Assembly: GCA_948474755.1 (NCBI GenBank) | Contig: CAOLHI010001313.1 | Coordinates: forward strand, 1-64,000 | Direction of reading: 5' to 3' | DNA: 64,000 bases | Origin: Ctenosaura bakeri | Lineage: Eukaryota > Chordata > Lepidosauria > Squamata > Iguanidae | In this document: positions 58,778-64,000 of the stretch, one piece after another | Layout: every line of letters starts with the position of its first letter | Position numbering within the stretch: position 1 is the stretch's first letter | Notes under the pieces: generated by a model | Told to the model about the DNA's origin: nothing | Database searches by the model: none | The model's input: only the letters and a program-made list of their open reading frames with translations | Program-made: the position numbers and the translations under genes

Positions 58778-60030
58778 TTGGTTTGATTGATCCTCTTTTC
58801 CCTTGGGCCAGGCTGATCTTTAGTTTCAGAGCTTGCTAGAGGAAAATTTTCTAAAAACAGTTTAAGGAGGCATTTGTAAAAGAATATGAATAAATGGCAA
58901 AGTTATGCATTCTCCTCCCATCTATTTGGACTCTTCTGCAGGTATGTTCCTACTTCTTGCATTAGTGTAACTAGGAACCCCATATTTCCTCTTATAACAT
59001 TATTAATGTCCTTCAGAGCAGAGAGGAGAAGGATTCTTGAGAAAACACATGGTATAATTATTGTATTTGCATAGAGAAGCTATTAAAATGTAAACTAAAT
59101 TAATGGAGGTGTTACATACAAAGTGAAGATTGCCAGAATGATCTAAATAACTTGAAGTACGATAGTTTTTAAACTAGACTTTGTTGCATTTTTAGTGTGA
59201 TAGTATTTTAAGGCTGCTGCTTCTCTAGAAATGATTGTGTTCAAAATGTGTTAATAGTGTTCACACCATTCTTTTTTGTAACTATAGTCGTTACCCTATT
59301 TTATTTAGTTAATGTAAATCATATGTACCTCCTATGGGATGTAAAATATGTAGGCCACAACTTCTTGTTGTTTAAAAATAATTAACTTACAATGAGAGGG
59401 ACAAAAAAGAAATGTATCTTTAAATAAGCTGTATCAATTATCCAAAGGCAAGTGCTTATTATCTATTGTGACTGTTCTGCAGTTGCCAAATGAAAGCATT
59501 TCAATCATATTTACATTTTGTTAACACTGAAGTGGGAATGCTGATATATTTTTGCTTGCCACAACTATGTAATCAAGTATATAACCAAGACTGAAAATGA
59601 AATGATTATCCTGAAAGAAAGCTTTATGCAAAATATTGGCACTTTAGAAAATTTTAACCATCTCTAAGAGGTCTGAAGATCAAGCTTGAAATAGTTCATG
59701 TTGTTAGTATGGATGTATTAAAAGTGCAGGAGCTCATGAGGCAGTTCACTGGAGGGCTTACTGGGGTTTTAAAAATAAAATGTTTTGAGGCAGTGCTGAG
59801 ATATCAAAATATGAAGGTAGCATGCTTCCCCTGAAATCTGTAAGTTAGAGAGTTGGACTAATTAAAATAGTAAGGCATTTAGTTCCTTCTCTAGAGATTT
59901 TATATAAGAAAGCTATGATGGGGGATGGTTCTGCCTATAGCAGAGCAGATTGTAGTTTTCACTATTAGCCAAATGTTTCTGGATTTCACTTGTCTACTGG
60001 ATGGTCAGGCAATCATGATGACTGAGAACA
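58778..60030 (+). other. TBC1D32: Intron 18, first part: unassigned
   Basis: No gene, RNA or recognised repeat in this AT-rich stretch. Confidence 0.6.
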
Positions 60031-60144
60031 TCTCCTCTATGAAAGTCAAAGTCTGTCTGTTTGTGGGTTTGTCTGCATCAGGCAGGTGAAGACTTGATAT
60101 GATTGGCTGAGTGAGGCGAGAAGACCTCATATGCTTGGCTGGCT

Positions 60145-60220
60145 GTGAAGATCCTATGGAATCCTGGGGTTGGCAGTTCAGAGAGGGGCCTTTAGAATTC
60201 TCAGCCAAGAACTCTTGGGC
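60145..60220. mobile_element. Partial hAT-like MITE in Helitron
   Basis: TCCTATGGAATCCTGGGGTT, GAGGGGCCTTTAGAATTCTC and AGAACTCTTGGGC match one arm of the palindromic MITE. Confidence 0.7.
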
Positions 60221-60322
60221 CTCAGGCCGGTTGCTATAGAGATGAGGCCTACCATCAACAAGGATGCCAGAAAACATTTGGGAGGCATATGTGAGAAAAT
60301 TAAAGTGATATACACAACATAG

Positions 60323-60524
60323 CCCATGTCCACTCTACGCTGTCATAGTGCTATTATTCTACTTTCAACATCCTACGGAATCCTGGGATTTGTAGTTTAA
60401 GGAGGGGCATTTGAGAATTCTCACCCAGAAAGATCTTTTGCTGCAGTAAACTACAAATCCCAGAATTCCACAGGATGTTGAAAGTGGAATAATAGCACTA
60501 TAACAGTGTAGTGCAGAAATGACC
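60323..60524. mobile_element. Palindromic hAT-like MITE, copy 3, in Helitron
   Basis: A full copy with both arms (ACTTTCAACATCCTACGGAA / TTCCACAGGATGTTGAAAG). It is nested in the Helitron and therefore younger, or was copied together with it. Confidence 0.82.
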
Positions 60525-60699
60525 ATAGTTGCAAGGTCTTCTTGCCTCACACAGTAGATTGTATGGGTTCCATATGTGAGGAATCTGAAAAGCTGAAATT
60601 CAAAACAAAAAGATGCTTCCAGAAAAACATAAAGTCATTGCACAAATTCAACACAAAGGGGAAAAAAAAAGTACATCAATGTCACCAGACAACATAGAT

Positions 60700-61015
60700 T
60701 GGATTGGAAACTGTGGAGAAAATTACAGGTACTGAAATAGGCTGGTTGCTATGGAAACAATGCCAGCAGCAAGCAGGAGGACAATGTATTCTTGCAGGAA
60801 CCCAACTTCTCTATGTTAACAACTCTGAGTAAAGGTTGGATTGGGGAATATGAGGAAAATTTACAGATACAGAAATAGGCTGGTTGCTATGGACACGAGG
60901 CCTAGCAGCAGGGAGAAGGACAGTATATTCCCTCAGGAACCCAAACTGTGTATGTAAATAACTCTGAATATAGATTGCATTGGAGCAAAGTTATAGGAAA
61001 TGGAGAAGACAGTTT
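60700..61015. repeat. About 139-bp tandem repeat inside Helitron
   Basis: Two units start near 60700 and 60839 (ATTGG, then GAAATAGGCTGGTTGCTATG, CAGCAGCA/CAGCAGGG, CAGGAACCCAA, AACTCTGA). A third partial unit starts near 60978. A further copy of the GGTTGCTATAGAGATGAGG core lies at 60230, separated from the array by a MITE. Confidence 0.8.
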
Positions 61016-61043
61016 GATGAGTTCTTAAGAGAAAAATAAAAAT

Positions 61044-61064
61044 TTACCAGGCAATGCCTGGTAA
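61044..61064 (+). other. Helitron 3' hairpin
   Basis: TTACCAGGCA and TGCCTGGTAA pair perfectly around one base, just upstream of CTAG. In Helitrons this hairpin acts as the end signal of rolling-circle transposition. Confidence 0.8.
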
Positions 61065-61073
61065 ATACACTAG

Positions 61074-62842
61074 TTTCTTGTAAGTGTCAAGTATTACATA
61101 AGCCCTATTTGGAAATTCTATACCACCCCCATTAAAATTGCACGAGGTAGAGTGAGGAAAAGGGTGTCAGCTCTATTCATTCACAAGCTGGGATGTAAAC
61201 ACTGGCAGCAAGGAATCTGCTCCATTTATATGAATGACACTTCCTAAGGTTCAGAACCTTCTGGAATTATAAGGCCCAAATGTATGTCTGTATGTTTGTT
61301 TGTTTTAAGCAGCTTCATGCAGTTTTTTAGACAATAGAACTCCTTGCGTGGTTTATTCCAGGTCATTGTGAGCATCTATAATTTAAAAAGTAGATTAATT
61401 AAAGGGTTTGTGATGATGATATGTTGCTTTTTCTGTCTCTTCTGCTCATGGGCACTTGTGTCTAATGAACACTGTGAGGTGGAAAGGACCCTAATCTCAT
61501 TTTGGAGGAGAAGACACTGCTGACAGTTCACCTCCGTGTCTTCTTTTATAAACTGTGATTCAGGGAGAGTACTAAAGAAAGAGACCACTGTTAGCTTTTG
61601 TTACAGTTTTAATTTGACATTTTTAGACCACAATTTGGAGCTAGATTGGGAGCTGGGACCATTTTCTGCATGCTGCAGCAGGCCAATCCACAATCACATA
61701 GGTAAAGATTCTGAGCAACTGAGGTATTCCATGGTTAGCAACCCCTCTAGCTAGGACTTGAAGTGTTATGGCAGCCTAGCAGAAAACTACACCCTCCCCA
61801 ACACCCATTGGGGTAGGGAGGAAACAATCATAGTTGCTGTAGTTGCCCTATGCTTTTGTGTACATTGAAACTCTTAGAACTATGCCTGTTTCAGCTGTAG
61901 CTCTGAGACAGAGAGGAAGATTAGGAGCACTCATATACTTGCTGTGGTACAATGGAATATTTGGCCTCATGAATATATTTGGGGCTCTTGTTTATATTAG
62001 GCATGAATAATTTATCTATCTTTGGTTAAAAAAAAGAACTATATCATCACACCATGCAAACTGCTGATTGCAGTACTATTGAAATTTGACTTCTTTTGCT
62101 TCTTTCTGTTTGGTCATAATTACACCAGTATGAACTGTAGCAGATCACTATGTGTGAAAAACAGAATAATCCTGATCATACATAAAGAGAATATAACTAT
62201 ATGTATCATTTAAATTCTTTTCTTTTCTTGTCACATGAATTATATAGACATTTTTTCAGCCAGGAGCTGTGAACTTCTATTGCTTGCCCACGTAGGGCAA
62301 TTTTAACCATTTAAATGAGACCACCTGCATATGCAAAATCTCTATGGACATCAGCACTCCAAGTTTGCTAATTATGTGAAAAGATGCAGATGACTGTCTT
62401 AATGCTTCTTCATTGCAAGGAAGGACAGAAACCATAAAGTGTATTGACTCTTAACTTCAAAATGAAGGCCAAGCTTTCCTCTCCACTACCCCTGCATAGA
62501 CAAATGGAGACAGTGCAATCAAATTTCAGCTAATTTTTCTTACGCTAAAACTGTCTAACAATTTTTGAAGTAATCCGTAGAGGATATAAGCATAACAAAT
62601 TATTCCCTTTCCGTTTACACTGAATAGATTGTCAGAGAAGCCATTAAAATTTTAATTTAAATCAGACATGTTGTTATGAATACAAAAATAGAGTGCATGT
62701 TTTGAATTGTTTTTACCATGCAAGTCTGAATAAACACGGAGGAGTTTGTTTTAGTCACCTGTACACGTCATCTTTGCTGATGTTACATTTCTGAAGTTTC
62801 TTTTGTGGTGCTACTGCTTTAATTGTTTTTGGCTCATTGCAG
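61074..62842 (+). other. TBC1D32: Intron 18, second part: unassigned
   Basis: I see no recognisable element between the Helitron and the acceptor of exon 19. Confidence 0.6.
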
Positions 62843-62926
62843 ATTTGGCAGAATTAATTGAAAAGTTTGTGCTACATCTTTCTGAAACACCATCGGAATG
62901 TTACTTCAATAGCAGTGAAAATGAAG
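62843..62926 (+). CDS. TBC1D32: TBC1D32 exon 19 of window
   Basis: The acceptor is TTGCAG and the donor is GTAATT at 62927. It encodes LAELIEKFVLHLSETPSECY, then FNSSENE, and ends in phase 1. The next exon is beyond the window. Confidence 0.94.
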
Positions 62927-63249
62927 GTAATTTTCTTCCCCAGTATTATTATTCTGGCTTGCATTAGTGAATTGAAAGGATGATAATTGCCAACTATCTT
63001 GTGCCTCAACTCGCACACTAACCAGTCACTTAGAGCTAAACAGAAGCAATAAAAAAAGCAAAGGATGTTCCACTGGTCTGATTGTCCCATTCTTTCGGTA
63101 GCCACTTTCATTTTTTTGGCTAAAGTCAGAAAGTGGGCTGTAATTATAATTAATACAGAGGAGTAGTAGGACAGTAGATCTCGCTGCTTTATGAGGAAGC
63201 TGGGTTAACGTTTCAGGCAGCTTACTTGTCTGCATGTGAGTTTTTCTTA

Positions 63250-63860
63250 CATATACTTGATTTATGTATATTTATTAAATGTATATCCTCCCCTTTTCTC
63301 GAAAATATGACTCAGGGTGGCTTACAATTAAAATACAAGAGGTAAAATATGAGATGAATAAAAGCATTAAAAAATAAGACATGCTAACTAAAAATACGCT
63401 AATAAATGTCAATACAGGACTCACATTGTTAAAAGATCCTGCTGTAACAAAGATGCTTAGTTACAAAAAGACTTATTTGAATGAACGTTGTTTGTAGGTT
63501 TGTGGGAAGACAGTAAGAGGGAGTCAACCTAGCTTCCCCCAAATAGAGAGTTTACACCCTTTGAGCATCTAATGAGGAAGTCTTCTATTGCATCATCATC
63601 AGGCATGCTGCAGAGTTGTGATCACTCTCAAAGATCTCTATATTTTGGCAGTCTCGTACTACAAGAGAATGTGGTCCTTCAGATAGCTTGTATTCAATAC
63701 AAATAAGGTTTTATAGATCATAACAAGCACTTTGAAATGTATAGACTTCTTGGTGGTCTGGTTTACAAATTAGGCATGTCACCTGTACACTCAGATTAGG
63801 AGATTCTTCTGTGGAACAAATCCTATAGAAATGGGCATGATTTGAGCAAAACTTCTTCTG
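63250..63860 (-). mobile_element. Degenerate squamate retroelement (SINE/LINE tail-like), reverse
   Basis: The + strand begins TTTATGTATATTTATTAAAT and then GACTCAGGGTGGCTTACAAT. Read in reverse this resembles the shared 3' tail of Sauria-type SINEs and BovB/L2-like LINEs. The following 500 bp looks like a diverged continuation. The family call is tentative. Confidence 0.4.
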
Positions 63861-63863
63861 TTA

Positions 63864-63885
63864 CAGAATCACAGAATCATAGAGT
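63864..63885 (-). repeat. CR1-type terminal repeat trace
   Basis: CAGAATCACAGAATCATAGA is the reverse of the CR1 3' terminal repeat also seen at 31083. Almost no CR1 body follows within the window. Confidence 0.4.
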
Positions 63886-64000
63886 TAATGTGTAGTTCAC
63901 TTATGAACTGTGATGTTCTCAAATTTTCATAACACCACATTCACACGACTGGTTTACAGACTGGATGAGAGATCACTAAAATTTATGTTGTCTTGTGATC

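Larger units (their letters stand above)
60031..61073 (+). mobile_element. Non-autonomous Helitron
   Basis: The 5' end is TCTCCTCTATGAAAGTC followed by a TCTGTCTGTTTG run. The 3' end has a 21-nt hairpin (61044-61064, 10-bp stem) and, 5 nt later, CTAG (61070-61073). The element sits between A (60030) and T (61074), with no target-site duplication. TC...hairpin...CTAG inserted at A|T is the Helitron signature. It carries no Rep/helicase and includes a MITE and ~139-bp tandem repeats. Confidence 0.8.
10..62926 (+). other. TBC1D32: TBC1D32 (broad-minded) gene, internal part, 19 exons
   Basis: Nineteen AG/GT-bounded exons on the + strand join in phase into about 717 codons. I recognise the encoded protein as TBC1D32 from motifs such as [51 protein letters not shown] and EKFVLHLSETPSECYF. 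In known vertebrates this protein of about 1,250 residues is needed for cilium assembly and Hedgehog signalling and acts with CCRK/CDK20. The window encodes the helical middle part. The N-terminus lies upstream and the C-terminal TBC domain downstream. No exon contains a stop or frameshift, so the gene looks functional. The largest introns (23981-33596, 33686-43779, 47229-58174) each hold a DIRS-type element. Identification rests on remembered mammalian sequence, not on a search. Confidence 0.95.

Noticed and set aside
1..64000. A CRISPR array, operon or bacterial defence system
   Set aside because: Split exons with GT-AG introns, LINEs, SINEs and DIRS elements show a vertebrate nuclear genome. 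No regularly spaced direct repeats with unique spacers were seen.

Overview
This window is vertebrate genomic DNA, most likely from a squamate reptile (lizard). It is AT-rich and holds one host gene split into short exons by long, repeat-filled introns. The repeats are a lizard-like mix: CR1 and L1 LINEs, tRNA-derived SINEs with ACA-rich tails, hAT-like and mariner-like MITEs, a Helitron, and DIRS-type tyrosine-recombinase retrotransposons. No bacterial features, operons or CRISPR arrays were seen.

The host gene is TBC1D32 (protein broad-minded), on the + strand and incomplete at both window edges. I find 19 coding exons between 10 and 62926. All have AG/GT borders and matching intron phases, and together they encode about 717 residues of the middle of the protein. 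The start codon lies upstream, and the C-terminal TBC (Rab-GAP-like) domain lies downstream. In known vertebrates the protein acts in cilium assembly and Hedgehog signalling, working with the kinase CCRK/CDK20. One segment I expect from the mammalian protein, between the exons ending at 5052 and starting at 9383, was not found. Its absence keeps the reading frame.

Intron content by region. 1-5 kb: SINEs, a CR1 fragment and a MITE. 5-9.4 kb: a degraded L1 and a palindromic hAT-like MITE. 9.5-18.7 kb: mostly unassigned. 19-20 kb: a 5'-truncated L1 with a clear target-site duplication. 20.6-21.4 kb: a mariner-like MITE with an ~80-bp minisatellite. 26.35-32.53 kb: DIRS element A. 34.7-40 kb: DIRS element B with a solo LTR inside it. 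42-47.6 kb: CR1, two mariner-like MITEs (one with an ~82-bp minisatellite) and a SINE. 49.86-56.90 kb: DIRS element C, broken by a compound insert of an antisense U2 snRNA fragment, LTR-like sequence and a CR1. 58.6-61.1 kb: a MITE and a 1,043-bp Helitron with nested MITEs and tandem repeats.

The most striking content is three DIRS-type elements from at least two families, all in the same orientation as the host gene. Each keeps recognisable inverted terminal repeats and an internal complementary region. Their gag, reverse transcriptase (RT), RNase H, methyltransferase-like and tyrosine recombinase (YR) regions can be traced, but all are broken by frameshifts, deletions or insertions, so none looks autonomous.
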